DNA from: Gossypium raimondii
Lineage: Eukaryota; Streptophyta; Magnoliopsida; Malvales; Malvaceae
DNA: 64,000 nt
Direction of reading: 5' to 3'
Assembly: GCF_025698545.1 (NCBI RefSeq)
Contig: NC_068565.1
Coordinates: 2,108,001 to 2,172,000 of the forward strand
Shown here: one piece after another, positions 23,288 through 34,099 of the stretch
Numbering within the stretch: position 1 is the stretch's first letter
How the letters are laid out: the number at the start of each line of letters is the position of its first letter
Position numbers and translations under genes: made by a program
The notes under the pieces: model-generated
The model's input: the letters and a program-made list of their open reading frames with translations, nothing else
What the model was told of the DNA's origin: nothing
The model's database searches: none

Positions 23288-23767
23288 TAAAAAACATTTT
23301 CTTCTAAGCTTAATGTTTCTGTAATTTCTTTTACTCGTAATATTTTTAAAATTTTTTTTTAAATTTATCAAGGTATTCATTGATGCGAATCCAAGAACTA
23401 ATCTTTCGTATCTTATAGGTCCACTAAAAGAATAGACCCTAACCATGAATTTAAATAAAATGGATACTTCATAGTTCATATTAAAAGAAGGAATTTGTTA
23501 AGAAGTGTATGAATTTGGTAACCTTTTCAAAACCGGACTAATGATTAAATCGACTAATTTATTAGTTTGATTGGTATAAATGATTTGATTAAATAAATTA
23601 TTAAAAATATTTTTAAAAAATTGAATCAATCGATTTAATAACTGGTTTAAATAATTTTTTATTTTAATTGAATTGATTCGTATTACTTTTCGACTCAATC
23701 GATCTAAACACTTTCTCAGAACCCTTGTCCCGAACCACGCACAATCCTACCTACTAATCCAGATAAC

Positions 23768-24996
23768 TAGGGGTGAGCATTCGATGGAATCGAATCGAAT
23801 CGAATCGAATCGAAAATTTTCAAGTTAATCGAGTTTTCGAATCTCATTTTATCATCCTAACTTTATTTGAAGTTTTCTCGAATCGAGTCGAGTGAGATGA
23901 AATTCGAATCGAATCGAATCGAATCGAATATATTTGTTCGAATTAAATTTTAAAAAATAATTTTGGGTCCTTGTAACCATTGTCACCCATTGTAATAAAA
24001 TTTGTCCACCTTAATCAAAATTTTTATTAACTTTCATCACTTCATAATTTATTTATTAATTTTTTATATATTGGTTAGCTTCTTTGCTTGCTTAGTTGTT
24101 TCAATTATCTTGATTCTTGTCACTATGTATTTTAGAATTAAAAATATATTAAATGTAAAAATATGATTTTTAATAAAAGTTATTTTAAAAAATGTGAAAT
24201 TGATACCAATATTAAATTTTAACACGAATATTTTATGGCATAATTAATAATTCAATTTTAATATAAATATTCAATATGACTAAACAATTCAATAATATAA
24301 ATAATATAAAATGTGAAATTTAATTTAATAATATAAATAGTAGATATAAATAAAATTATTACTATTTTGGATAATTTTGATTTTTTATTTGAGAGTAAAG
24401 GGTGAGAAGTAAATGTTTAGGGGGAAAATAAAAAAGTTTTGGGAATAAAAGTTTGAGGGAAAGTAAATAGGGGGAGTAAAATTTTGGAGGAAAAATATTA
24501 AAAAAAAAATTGGGGGGGGGGGAGGGTTTGGATTGGGATAGATGAGAGGTGGGATGGGAAGGGAATAAAAGTTTTAGGGGAAAAGTGGGAGGGAGTAAAA
24601 ATTTTGGTGGAAAATAAAAAGTTTTGAGGGTTTTGGGGAGTAAAATTTTGAGAAAAAATAAATGGGAGAGTAAAATTTTGGTGGGAAATGGATTTTGGGT
24701 AGATGGGGGGGTTGGGAGGGGAGGGGAGTAAAAGTTTTGGGGGGAAAGTGGGAAGGAGTAAAAGTTTTGAGGGAAAAGTAAAAAGGTTTGGGAGTTTGGG
24801 GTAAAAATGTAAAATATTATAGTTTGATATTCGAATTATTCGAGTTATTCAAATTCAAAAACTCAACTCGATTCAAACTCGAAATTCGAAAAAAAAATTC
24901 GAGTTAATTCGAATAACTCAAATAACTCAATTCGTTTAACTCAAAATTCGAATTTTTTTCAATTTTTTCAAGTCGAATGAGTTTTACTCACCCCTG
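23768..24996. mobile_element. hAT-like non-autonomous element, 1.2 kb
   Basis: Ends: 'taggggtgagcattcga' on the left and 'gagttttactcacccctg' on the right, inverted repeats apart from the last base. The sub-terminal regions are rich in 'gaatcgaatcgaatc' / 'gattcaaactcgaaattcg' and fold on each other. Flanks 'cagataac' (23,760-23,767) and 'catataaa' (24,997-25,004) agree at 6 of 8 positions, consistent with an old 8-bp hAT duplication. The centre carries the G-rich minisatellite listed next. No transposase is encoded. Confidence 0.65.
24390..24800 (+). repeat. G-rich minisatellite 'gggagtaaaagttttggggg'
   Basis: About ten imperfect repeats of a unit resembling 'gggagtaaaagttttggggg' followed by a variable 'gaaaagtgggaa'. 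The plus strand is nearly free of C over about 400 bp. It lies in the middle of the hAT-like element. Confidence 0.75.
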
Positions 24997-26743
24997 CATA
25001 TAAAAATTTGGTCTATTTCTCAATATAACTTTGAACTGAGGGCGGAAAGTGGATATCCTTTTGACTCGTTTGCAGTTAACTCTTTTATCTTTGACTTTTC
25101 AAGCTTTTGAACATCCTAGTAAAAGACAAAACAGGATATACGAAAAATCTGTCTGAAAATTGTACCAAAATAACATTCTTTTAATTGTACAATTAATTTT
25201 ATATGATTAATTATAATTTTTATTTTTTATATTTTAATTAGATATTTTATTTTTTAAGTTTAATTTATAAAGATGAACATTTAGGGTCATGTTGAGTGAA
25301 AGTTATTAGAGTGGAGTTTAAATATTAACAATTTAAAATGAAATTAGGTTCAAAATAAATTTTCCATGAAAATATAAATATCAATTTATTAAGGTTGAAG
25401 CAAGTGAAAAATATTTCGACTTAACAAAAAAAGCATATTGCGAAGTAAATTAATTTGGGGTTAGAGGATAATCAATGATAGATTTTGGAATTAAGTTTTG
25501 AGGGTCTAATAAAATTTTAAAAATTTTAAGAGTTTAATGATAATTTTAAAAATTTAAAAGACCTTTAACTATGTTTTTAAAATGATATAATAAAAAATTC
25601 AAAAATTTAAGGGACCTAATTAAAAATTTTTAAAATTTAAAATAGAAATAAAATTTTCTTATATCATACTTGTGATCAATTTATATCTTATATGGTGTCA
25701 TATTGTTTTACAATCTATTTAATTTAATCGTGTCAACTTGTGTAGCTCATTTAATTAATTTGTGTTATCAATTCAACATGCAATATAATATTTTAATATT
25801 TTATTTTTAAAATAAGGATAAATAGAAGGAAACTTATAAATTATAAGAAATAAAATAAAATTAATATTTTGAAAAAAATGAATGGGAAAAAGCATCAACT
25901 TGTTTAGTCGAAGTTTTTTAGGGGAAAAAGAAAAATGGGTCATGTCATTTAAAGGACAGGTATAGGTACAATGTAAGTGCTCTAATGGGCGGTGTATTTA
26001 TTTGCGATTAGTGTAAAAATAATAGTGGTAGTAAAATTAAATATTATAACGTGAGACAAAAAAAATTAAACGCATAACACTGAAAATAAATGCCCGTCCA
26101 GATAAGCCTTAAGTCGTTTTTCTAATCACCGAAGAAACGTAAACTTAATATTAATATTAGATTCAATCCTTAAATAATTAAAAATTTTCAACTATGAAGA
26201 ATTATTAATTTGACATTAAAAATAAAAATTAGATATACAGATAAAATATTATTAATGTTTATTATCAATCCAAGTCTATACAAATATATATATTCATCTT
26301 GAAATATTTTTTATTTAAAATGTTGAAAATATTTATCAATACATTTTGTTATAACAACTAAGTTACAAAAAGTGTTGATATAAATTATAGTAGCAGTTCA
26401 CATTGTGTATGGTGTTGAAATCAACTGAAAATTAAGATTTAGGATCATGTTTTAGTAGAGTGATGGATTAATATAATTGTTCTCTTGTATTGTGTGCCAT
26501 GTCCCATTAATGTTGGAAAATGAGAGATTTATAGGAGAATGGGGATTTGGAGTAGGTCTCTCGTAATATGATTATCTTATTGGTATTGTCTAATTTAGGC
26601 TTGGGTTAAAATATGGTTTAGATGTACCCTGATGCGGAGTTTATATGATTGGAAAGTCGAAAGAATTAATAAGATTGGACCTGATCTGACAATTAGTATT
26701 GATGGCATTGAGATGATGTGTAGGCGTGAGGGTCTAACATATT

Positions 26744-26746
<3 letters not shown>
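24997..26746. other. AT-rich intergenic DNA with a possible LTR remnant
   Basis: 25,000-26,400 is AT-rich with no gene recognised. 26,440-26,730 is more complex ('ttctcttgtattgtgtgcc', 'gagagatttataggag', 'ggacctgatctgacaattagtattgatggcattgag') and reads like a piece of a retrotransposon LTR. I found no matching second copy, primer-binding site or polyprotein, so the assignment is open. Confidence 0.3.

Positions 26747-26779
<33 letters not shown>
26747..26779. repeat. (AT)n microsatellite
   Basis: An uninterrupted AT dinucleotide run of about 16 units, placed 20 bp left of the GC-rich hAT-like element. Confidence 0.9.
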
Positions 26780-26783
<4 letters not shown>

Positions 26784-26798
26784 ACAGTAATTTGAATT

Positions 26799-27226
26799 TA
26801 GAGGTGATCATGGGTTGGGTTACCCCGCCCGGCCCGACGGTCCACCCGAAAAATGGGAGGGTTCGGGTAAAAATATAGGCCCGAAATATAAGTTTGGGCA
26901 AAAAAGAAGGTCTGTTTAGAAAATAGGTCGGGCCTCAAGTAAAACTTTTTTAGCCCGAGCCCAGCCCGAATTATATATTAAATATATATATTTTATTTTT
27001 AATCAAATATACTTTTTAAATTTTAATATGCTATTTTCTTTTTAAAATATTATATTTTGGTGTTGTAAAATTTAATATGGGCTAAGTCTGGCCTGGATTG
27101 GGCTTAGCAATTTTCCTTTGGGTCAGGCTTGGACAAATTTTTAGGCCCATATTTCGGGCCGGTCCGGGCCCGGGCCTAAAAAATGAGCCTAAAATTTTGT
27201 TTGGGTCCGGCCTATGATCACCTCTA
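26799..27226. mobile_element. GC-rich hAT-like MITE, copy 1, with 8-bp TSD
   Basis: 428 bp. The left end, 'tagaggtgatcatggg', and right end, 'cctatgatcacctcta', are inverted repeats. It is flanked by a perfect 8-bp duplication 'tttgaatt' (26,791-26,798 and 27,227-27,234), the hAT signature. The sub-terminal parts are GC-rich ('ccgcccggcccgacggtccacccg', 'tttcgggccggtccgggcccg') around an AT-rich core. It shares the internal blocks 'gggtaaaaatataggcccgaaatat' and 'cccatatttcgggcc' with the copies at 32.9 and 56.4 kb. No coding capacity. Confidence 0.9.
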
Positions 27227-27374
27227 TTTGAATTGGACTGATTCGAATAATTAAAAAACTATTTAAAATATGATTTAACTCAATTCACCATGTTAAAATT
27301 GTACTAGGGCTGACTCTTAATCCATGACAAAATGCATATGAAGCTTTGGAATTATTGGTTAAGGTAAAGATTTC

Positions 27375-27600
27375 GGGTAATGTTGTTTGAACCGGATTGG
27401 ATTGATTGGTCAGATCGGTTGAAATATCAATTTAAACAAAGACATTCAACCGGTTGACCCGAGAATCGGTACGAACCGATTGATCTTTATTTTCAATGTT
27501 TTTTAATATTTTTATTTTAATGATTTATTTAATCAAATCTGTTGGACCGTTCGAACTGACAAATAGATGGCATATCTATTTAAATACCTAAATTTGAAAT
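27375..27600. repeat. 'accggtt' inverted repeat region
   Basis: 'gtttgaaccggattggattgattgg', 'cagatcggttg', 'caaccggttgacc' and 'cgaaccgattgatc' are mutually complementary phrases over about 200 bp, suggesting a decayed palindromic transposon. Related wording occurs in FAHD1 intron 2. Ends are not defined. Confidence 0.4.
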
Positions 27601-27654
27601 TGTAATTAGCTCTGTGAAGTTTTTTTTGTACAATCTTATTTAAATGCCTAGTTA

Positions 27655-27775
27655 AACTAGGTATAGCCCTTTCTCAACCCATAAATAGAAAGATAATACG
27701 CTTTAACGTACTCGAATCTACGTCCTCCTGCATTGACAACAATATTTATATTAATCAAATTAACGCTGGATCAAC
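27655..27775 (-). mobile_element. tRNA-derived SINE, family S-A
   Basis: The reverse strand reads 'gcgttaatttgattaatat' (decayed A box), 'attgttgtcaatgcaggaggacgta', 'gattcgagtacg' (B box) and 'ttaaagcgtattatctttctatttatgggttgagaaagggctata'. The order and spacing are the same as in the copy at 21.8 kb. Confidence 0.75.
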
Positions 27776-29424
27776 ATTACTTCCGTGAATTAAATAAATT
27801 TCTAGCCACGTTAAGTATGCTTTATTATTTTTGTTAAATTCAAAGAAATTTAGGTTTATTGTTGACTGAAATAATAATATAAAGCTAAATCAACGATAAG
27901 AAGACATCACATGGGCTGGGGAGACATTAACTTGTCTTCCACGTAATTCTTGGTAATCAAAGACAAATTTTTCATTCAATTTATGCTTGTCTTCCTTGGC
28001 ATCTAACAATGATTGGGCCTTGCTTGGATGTATTAGAGTTTATAGAAATTTAACCATATTTGATCAACTAATAATATTGTTTTGGTCAAATTCTGCTACT
28101 AGTCCATGTATTCTATGTAAGTTATGGATTTAGTCCATATACTTTGATTTGGTCAATTTTAGTTTTTTTTTTCTTACTTTTCAAATTGATCAAATTTAGT
28201 CCTTATACTTTTGGAATTTTGGAATTTTAGTCTTAGTTTAAATGGTAGCAATTAAATGCATCTAGTTAAATTATGTGATTAGTTTTATAAAATGCGTCGA
28301 GTTGAGTTTTATAATTGAATAACTCGAATAATTGAAATAACAAATTGGTATAAATACCCTTTGGTTCTTGTCAATTTCTAAAATGTACAAATTGGTCTCT
28401 CTCAACAAAAATAATTCAAAATATTTATAAAAATCCCCAAATTTTATATTTTTAAAAACAAAATTCTAAAAAAATTAATTATTTTAAAAAATTCCAAAAT
28501 AATAATTTTGACGACCTAAACAAGTAAATCATTAATTCAATTTTATTATTCTAAAGTATCTTAAATTTATTTTCTTATTTTGTTTTGGAAGAGTTTGCAA
28601 GTACATATGGTTTTAAATTTACGTGTCTAACATGGATTTTATTTTGACATTTTTATTTTTAATTTAACTTGAACAATTTCACTTAACTTGATACGGAAAG
28701 AAAATCAAATAGAATTAAGATGATAAAATAACACTCATTAACTCAACTAATTCAAAAATTTTCACTCGATTCGACGAAAGCTCACTCCTACTACAATAAG
28801 ATTAATTTTGATGAGAATAAAAATAAAATACATCGAATACTATAATTATGAAATAATTAGTCATCAAAAGATGTTGTTTATAAACAAATGCAAGACGAGA
28901 CAAGAACGATGGATTAGATGCAGGGTTCTTTGTGGATTGGATTTCAAGTTCCTTTTGGGCTCCTATCATTTGCTGTTGGTTTTTTCTTTTGCTTTGATGG
29001 ATCCGTTTTGTTGTAACTTTTGTACGAAAAGTAATTATATCCGATGTAATTAAATTATTAGTAAATTTATATATTAAATTATTAGTAATTATATCCGATG
29101 TAATTAAATTTTTTATTTAAGTTACGGAGTTGTTAAAATCATTATTATACAACTTTCTAATTTCTATGTTTGCACTGTCTGCAATAATTAAAAACTATTA
29201 TTTCACTTCTCTTATATAGTTCATTTTTTTTTTCATAAAATAGCTTTGAATGTCACGGATTTACGAACCAAAATTCAAATAGATTTTTCCTTCGATCTCC
29301 GATACTGATTGTCAGATCGATTTGGGTCTAAGCTGGTATGCTCTGCTATTTGTCGATGGGTACTAATCGATCGAATCATCACTTGGATCTTTTTAGCTGG
29401 TAAAAGAAAAAACTTAATAACCCA
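27776..29424. other. AT-rich intergenic DNA with a one-armed foldback remnant
   Basis: 28,085-28,300 ('ggtcaaattctgctactagtcc', 'tttagtccatatactttgatttggtcaatttt') is one arm of the 'tagtcc...gtac' foldback family. An 81-codon frame at 28,808 has no recognisable domain. 29,045-29,105 repeats 'gtaattatatccgatgtaattaaat' twice. Confidence 0.45.
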
Positions 29425-29577
29425 GTGACCTAAATAAAAAAATTTAAAAAGTTTAGTGACTTAAATGAAAGCTTTCGAATAGTTTAGTTGTCATTTTATA
29501 ACTTTTTCAAGTTGAGTGACCAAAATATAAAGTTATTAATAGTTTAGTGACATTAGATGTAGTTTACCCTTTATGAA
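29425..29577. mobile_element. 'agtttagtgac...gtttaccc' MITE fragment
   Basis: It contains three 'agtttagtgac' / 'gttgagtgacc' phrases and ends 'gtagtttaccct', the same right end as the elements at 18,366 and 54,139. The left end is not recognisable. Confidence 0.45.
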
Positions 29578-29599
29578 TTATGTATTTAGCATAAAAATA

Positions 29600-29943
29600 G
29601 GTTAAAATATAATTAAAATCTCTGTACTTTTTGTACATTTGAAATTTATTTCCTACGCCTATTTAAATGAATTTAATCCATGTACTTTTAAAATTGAGAA
29701 GTTCAAGCCTAGTTGTTAACATTTTTAAAATCCATCTGTTAAATTCAAGTTCATTATAACGTCAAATTTTTTTACACATCAGCCATGTAATTTTTTAGTG
29801 TGTTACACAAATGAATTTAACTAAATAATTTTAATGGGGTAAATAATTAGACTTAAATTTTGAAATATAAAAAATAGAGAGAATAAATTCCATAAATTAA
29901 AAATAAAAAAGACTAAATTTTAAATATACAAAAAGTTCTAACC
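29600..29943. mobile_element. Foldback MITE with 'ggttaaaat' / 'ttctaacc' ends
   Basis: The left arm ('ggttaaaatataattaaaatctctgtactttttgtac', 'gaatttaatccatgtac') pairs loosely with the right arm ('agagagaataaattcc', 'gactaaattttaaatatacaaaaagttctaacc'). The centre has the family's 'acatcagccatgtaat' phrase. The flanks do not show a convincing duplication, so the insertion is probably old. Confidence 0.55.
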
Positions 29944-29968
29944 TTTTAAAAAAATATAGAAAGAGAGA

Positions 29969-30078
29969 GACTAGCCGTAGCTGACACCACACAAAAACAA
30001 TGGCCATGACGTGTAAAGGGTATATAAAGACTAGTTGACACCACGTGAGGATCAAAATGATCAATGGCCATGACGTGT
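29969..30078. repeat. Diverged tandem duplication, about 60-bp unit
   Basis: 'gactagccgtagctgacaccac...caatggccatgacgtgta' is followed by 'gactagttgacaccacgtgagg...caatggccatgacgtgta'. The second unit contains a G-box (cacgtg), and a 'tatataaag' lies between the units. No gene follows within a reasonable distance. Confidence 0.7.
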
Positions 30079-30103
30079 ATCTATCTGATGTAAAGTTTTG
30101 CAT

Positions 30104-31740
30104 TTCACTTGATCTTTACTATGACTTTTTTGTTTTTCTCTTTTTTGTCACCGACAATAAAAGTTGCAAAATGGTACTCAATTATTAATATATTTTTTAT
30201 CCTTTAATCATAAAAATTTATAAAATAGTTATTTAATTATTCAATTTTATCTTGTAAGTCACCAGTTGATTAATCTAAAATAGAAACATCTAAAAATTTA
30301 AGATAGTTGAGTAAAAAATAAATAAAAAGTCAAATCGCTTTTTAATGAAAATAATGATTAAAACATTAATTTTAAACAACTTGCATGTTAATCCACGCGC
30401 ATATCATATTAACATAACATCATTTGTCTTATTTGTCATGTAAAAAGAATTCAAAAATATAAAAAACCAAAACTAAAATTAAAAATATATATAAAAGTTC
30501 ATAAAAATTTTAAAAAATTGCATAGAGTACACATAGATTGTCATGCAGATTTTCAGATTTGAAAAATTAACATTTTAGTTAATATTTTTGTTAAAAATTC
30601 ATTTGGACTCTTTTTCAAAAATTGATAACCAAATTTGACTCTTTTAAAATATTGAGGATCAAATTTAACTAAAAAAGGCTAAATTAACAAAAAAAATACT
30701 AAGGGCTAAATTTAACATTATACCTTTAATTTTTAATATTTTAGTTAATTAATTAATATAACCAGATATAAAATGAAGGTCTTTTTTGTAAAAGGATCTT
30801 TGGACCTTTCCTGGTCGACACGTGGATCAATTTCCTTTTGCATTATATATGAAAATAGTTAAATTTCAATTTTAGTCCTTATGCAATACTTAAATTTAAA
30901 AATTATATAACAATGGTAAAATTTTAAATTTTAACCTATGTGTTACACTAGAATTTAAAATTTGATGTTTATATTAATAAATTTTTTAGGTAATTCCATA
31001 TCTTAATTTTTACAATGTTGTTGATTAACTTAAATATTTTATTTTGATTAAATGCTAATTTAACTTTTAAAAGTTAACATCGTTAAAATTATTTGTTAAA
31101 TTCAACTTTATTTCAATATTTTTGGTTACATGGCTGCTAGTTGGTGGCGGAGCATAGTGGAGACCTAGAGGCCCTTTTAAAATGGTAAATTTTTAATTTA
31201 GGCTATTTATAATTTATAAAGTTTTAAATTAGTAACAATAAAATTACACTTTGATGTCCAAAATGATAAAAATTTAATTTAACATTTTAAAAATTATAAA
31301 TATATAGGCTATTAAACGATGAAGTTGTATTTTTACTATCGTAAAATATATAATTTAATTCGTTCCCAAAATAAATTTCGACTCATACGATGGCTACTAA
31401 ATGAATATATATTTTTAATTTTAAAATTCACATTATTAAATTTAATAAAAGAATTTAAAGATATTAACAATTGGTTTTTTAAAATTTTAAAAATAAAGAG
31501 ATTAAATTCTTAAAAATAAATAAAGCAAACTAAATTTTAAATATATAAAATAATTAATAATGAACTTAGCTGTATTTTAATACCCAAATATTTATTTTAT
31601 AATTTATCTAAAAAATTAATAAATAGTCTAAGTACGATAAAATTCATATTAGTTGAATAATTGACGTATAGGTTGGCAAAATGACATGCTTTAATACTTT
31701 CGTATCTTACCTGAAATTTGAGACCTTCTAGATGCACAAA
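30104..31740. other. AT-rich intergenic DNA with decayed repeats
   Basis: 30,570-30,720 has 'gataaccaaatttgac' / 'aggatcaaatttaac' type phrases from a decayed foldback element. 31,147-31,560 ('ggcggagcatagtggagacctagaggccc', 'ctattaaacgatgaagttgtatttttactatcgtaaaatatataatttaattcg') is a copy of the 'gggYgaagcc' family. No genes. Confidence 0.45.
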
Positions 31741-31960
31741 AATCCACCCAACATGTTTCCCACATCTTTTTTTCATTAATTTATTTTGTTTTTATTTTAT
31801 TAATTAATAATGTTAAATTTTATAAAAATATTTCATTTACCACTAGATGTGTCCACCCAACATGTCTCTCACATCTTTTTTTTCATTAATTTATTTTGTT
31901 TTTATCTTATTAATTAATAAAAGTTAAATTTTATAAAAAAAATCATTTACACTAAAGGTG
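31741..31960. repeat. 110-bp tandem duplication
   Basis: 'ccacccaacatgtttcccacatc...tttcattaatttattttgtttttattttattaattaataatgttaaattttataaaaa' recurs about 109 bp later as 'ccacccaacatgtctctcacatc...' with few changes. A young tandem duplication of non-coding DNA. Confidence 0.85.
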
Positions 31961-32193
31961 CCAAATTATATATTATATAATTAAATTTTAGTTTAAAATA
32001 TTTTTTTATTCTTTAAGTTATATTAGGATCAAAGTCGAACTAGTCCAAAGTGTAAAAGTCCTTGTCCAAGCTTGGCTCGAGTCGGGCTGGATGGATTATC
32101 CAACCTTTGGAATGGTTTTACCTTTTACAAATTTAGTTTACATACTATAATTTATAGCTTTAGTCCTTTATTTTTTAAATTATGTATTTTGAA

Positions 32194-32525
32194 GGTTAAT
32201 ATATTGATTGGTATTTGAGTTTGGTTTTAATATTCAATTTGATATCTGTAATTTTTTTGTCCCAATTTGGTATTTAAGTTCGGCTTCAACATTCAAATTG
32301 GTTTATAAGAATTTTCAATTTGATACTTGATTTTTTTGTTCCAATTAATCACTCGAGTTTGGATTTATTGAACAATTTAGTACTCGAGTTTTTGTTCCAA
32401 TTAAGTATCTATGTTTTTTACTAGAATACACGTTTCAAATATTCATTAAGCTACATCATGACGTTTGACTTAGATACCAAATTGAACATTGAAATCAAAC
32501 TCATATACCAAATGATATATTAACC
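32194..32525. mobile_element. Foldback MITE with 'ggttaatatatt' ends
   Basis: The left end 'ggttaatatattgattggta' pairs with the right end 'taccaaatgatatattaacc'. The interior repeats 'caatttggtatttaagtt' modules. It belongs with the element at 55,578. No duplication is readable in the flanks. Confidence 0.65.
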
Positions 32526-32914
32526 TTAAAACTAACGCTTTGATGTTAATTTGGATTGTTTTTTAAAAGGACATATACATCTTAATATTTTTATACAATT
32601 AAATATTTTGTTGCATATAAAAAAAATAAAAGGAGATTAAGTTATAATATTTTCTAGAGAAATTTTAAATTTATACGGAATTTTAATTTAAAGAGAAACG
32701 TGATGTATGAACTTTTATTTGCTACAATTATACACATAAGCATTTTATTTTAATTCAATTGTATATATTTTAATACATATATTACTTTTTATGTTAGATA
32801 AATATAATTATTTTTGTATGCAATATTCAAACATAAAACGATACTTAATTAATAACAGTGTCAATAATTTATGAAATTAGAAATAATTCAAATTCAAAAA
32901 AATTCAGGGGGTGA

Positions 32915-33600
32915 ATCTAAGCGTTGGGCAGGGGCCTCGGTAGAGGTGCTCATGGGCCGGGCGGTCCGGCCTGACGGCCCGCCCGAAATATGGGAGGGTT
33001 TAGGTAAAAATATAGGCCCGAAATATGGGCTTGGGCAAAAAAAGAGGCCCGTTTAAAAAACAGGCCGGGCCTCGGGCACCACTTTTTTGGCCCGGGCTCG
33101 GCCCGGCCCGATATAATAAATATATTTATTTTTTAATTTTAAAATATTATTAAAATATTTTTTTTATTTTTTAATTTTAAAATATTTTTAAAATACTTTT
33201 TAAAATTTTTTTAATTTTAAAATATTTTTAAAATACTTTTTTTAATTTTTAAAATAAATTTTTGGTATTTATTAAAAAAATGGGCCGGGCCCGGGCAAAA
33301 TTTTAGGCCCATATTTCGGCCCGGGCCGGGCCCGGGCCTAGGACCCGAGCCAAAAATTTTTTATGGGCCCGGCCCAGCCCGCCCATGAGCACCTCTAGGC
33401 CTCGGTCCCCCTAAAATAATTTTTTTCTATTTTGGTCCTTTAAAATTTTTAAAATTTTAAATGAGTAAAGATAAAATTATACTTTGGCCCCTAAAAATGA
33501 TACAATTTTGATTTAATCCTTTAAAATTATATTTTTACTATTGTAAAATTACAATTTAATTTTGTTTCTAAAAATTTTTGTGGCTTCACCCACAAAAATT
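32915..33600 (-). mobile_element. 'gggYgaagcc' family element interrupted by a hAT-like MITE
   Basis: The reverse strand, starting at about 33,592, reads 'gggtgaagccacaaaaattt', then the family's 'aaattaaattgtaattttacaatagtaaaaatataatttt' and 'gaccaaaatag...agggggaccgaggcc'. It continues beyond the inserted element at 32,941-33,397 to 'gcccaacgcttagattcacccc'. So an older element is split by a younger one. Confidence 0.6.
32941..33397. mobile_element. GC-rich hAT-like MITE, copy 2, with 8-bp TSD
   Basis: 457 bp with perfect terminal inverted repeats 'tagaggtgctcatgggc' / 'gcccatgagcacctcta'. It has a perfect 8-bp duplication 'ggcctcgg' (32,933-32,940 and 33,398-33,405). GC-rich arms flank an AT-rich core that repeats 'ttaattttaaaatatttttaaaatac'. 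This is the best-preserved copy and is probably recent. Confidence 0.93.
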
Positions 33601-34099
33601 TATATACTTAAAAAAATCATATAGCATAATGTATACTCAACCAAAGTTTAAGTGCAATTTTGGAATTTAACTCTTTTACAACTGTATAGAAAATACTAAA
33701 ATAACTATGGTATATACAACGGAGTTAACTGAAAAAGGTCGACTTCAAGACGCAGGACTAAAAATAATCAAAATTATAATGGAGGCACTAAATCTACTAA
33801 AAACATATAGTACAAGCACCTTTTAGAAAATTTAAATTATAATGAAGTACTAAATCTATCAAAAAATATAGTATAAGGACCTTTTATAGAATTTTACCTT
33901 TTTATTATTCCAAAGAAAAATTAAAAAAATTGCATTTCAGAAAAATCCAAATCCTGCTCTCGTTGTCCTTTCTCCTCCTCTCAAAGCTTCTGGATCCCAG
34001 TTCCATCACATTTTCAACATTCGATCTTCAATTCATCAGATCCAACAAAATTCACAAAATAGAAGTTCTCCGATTTTTAGTTAATAAAAGCTCGAAGTT
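33601..34099. promoter_or_regulatory. Upstream region of PLD zeta gene
   Basis: AT-rich to about 33,930, then pyrimidine-rich leader-like sequence ('ctctcgttgtcctttctcctcctctcaaagc') up to the ATG at 34,100. No clear TATA box can be chosen. Confidence 0.45.

Noticed and set aside
23790-23935. 'gaatcgaatcgaatc' short direct repeats resembling a CRISPR or telomere array
   Set aside because: The repeats are 5-bp units without spacers, inside a hAT-like element, in a plant nuclear genome.
26440-26730. Possible LTR retrotransposon
   Set aside because: No second LTR, primer-binding site, polypurine tract or gag-pol frame is visible nearby, so it is kept only as an unassigned remnant.
32871-33056. 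61-codon open frame
   Set aside because: It lies across the left end of the GC-rich MITE; the frame is a by-product of the GC-rich arm.
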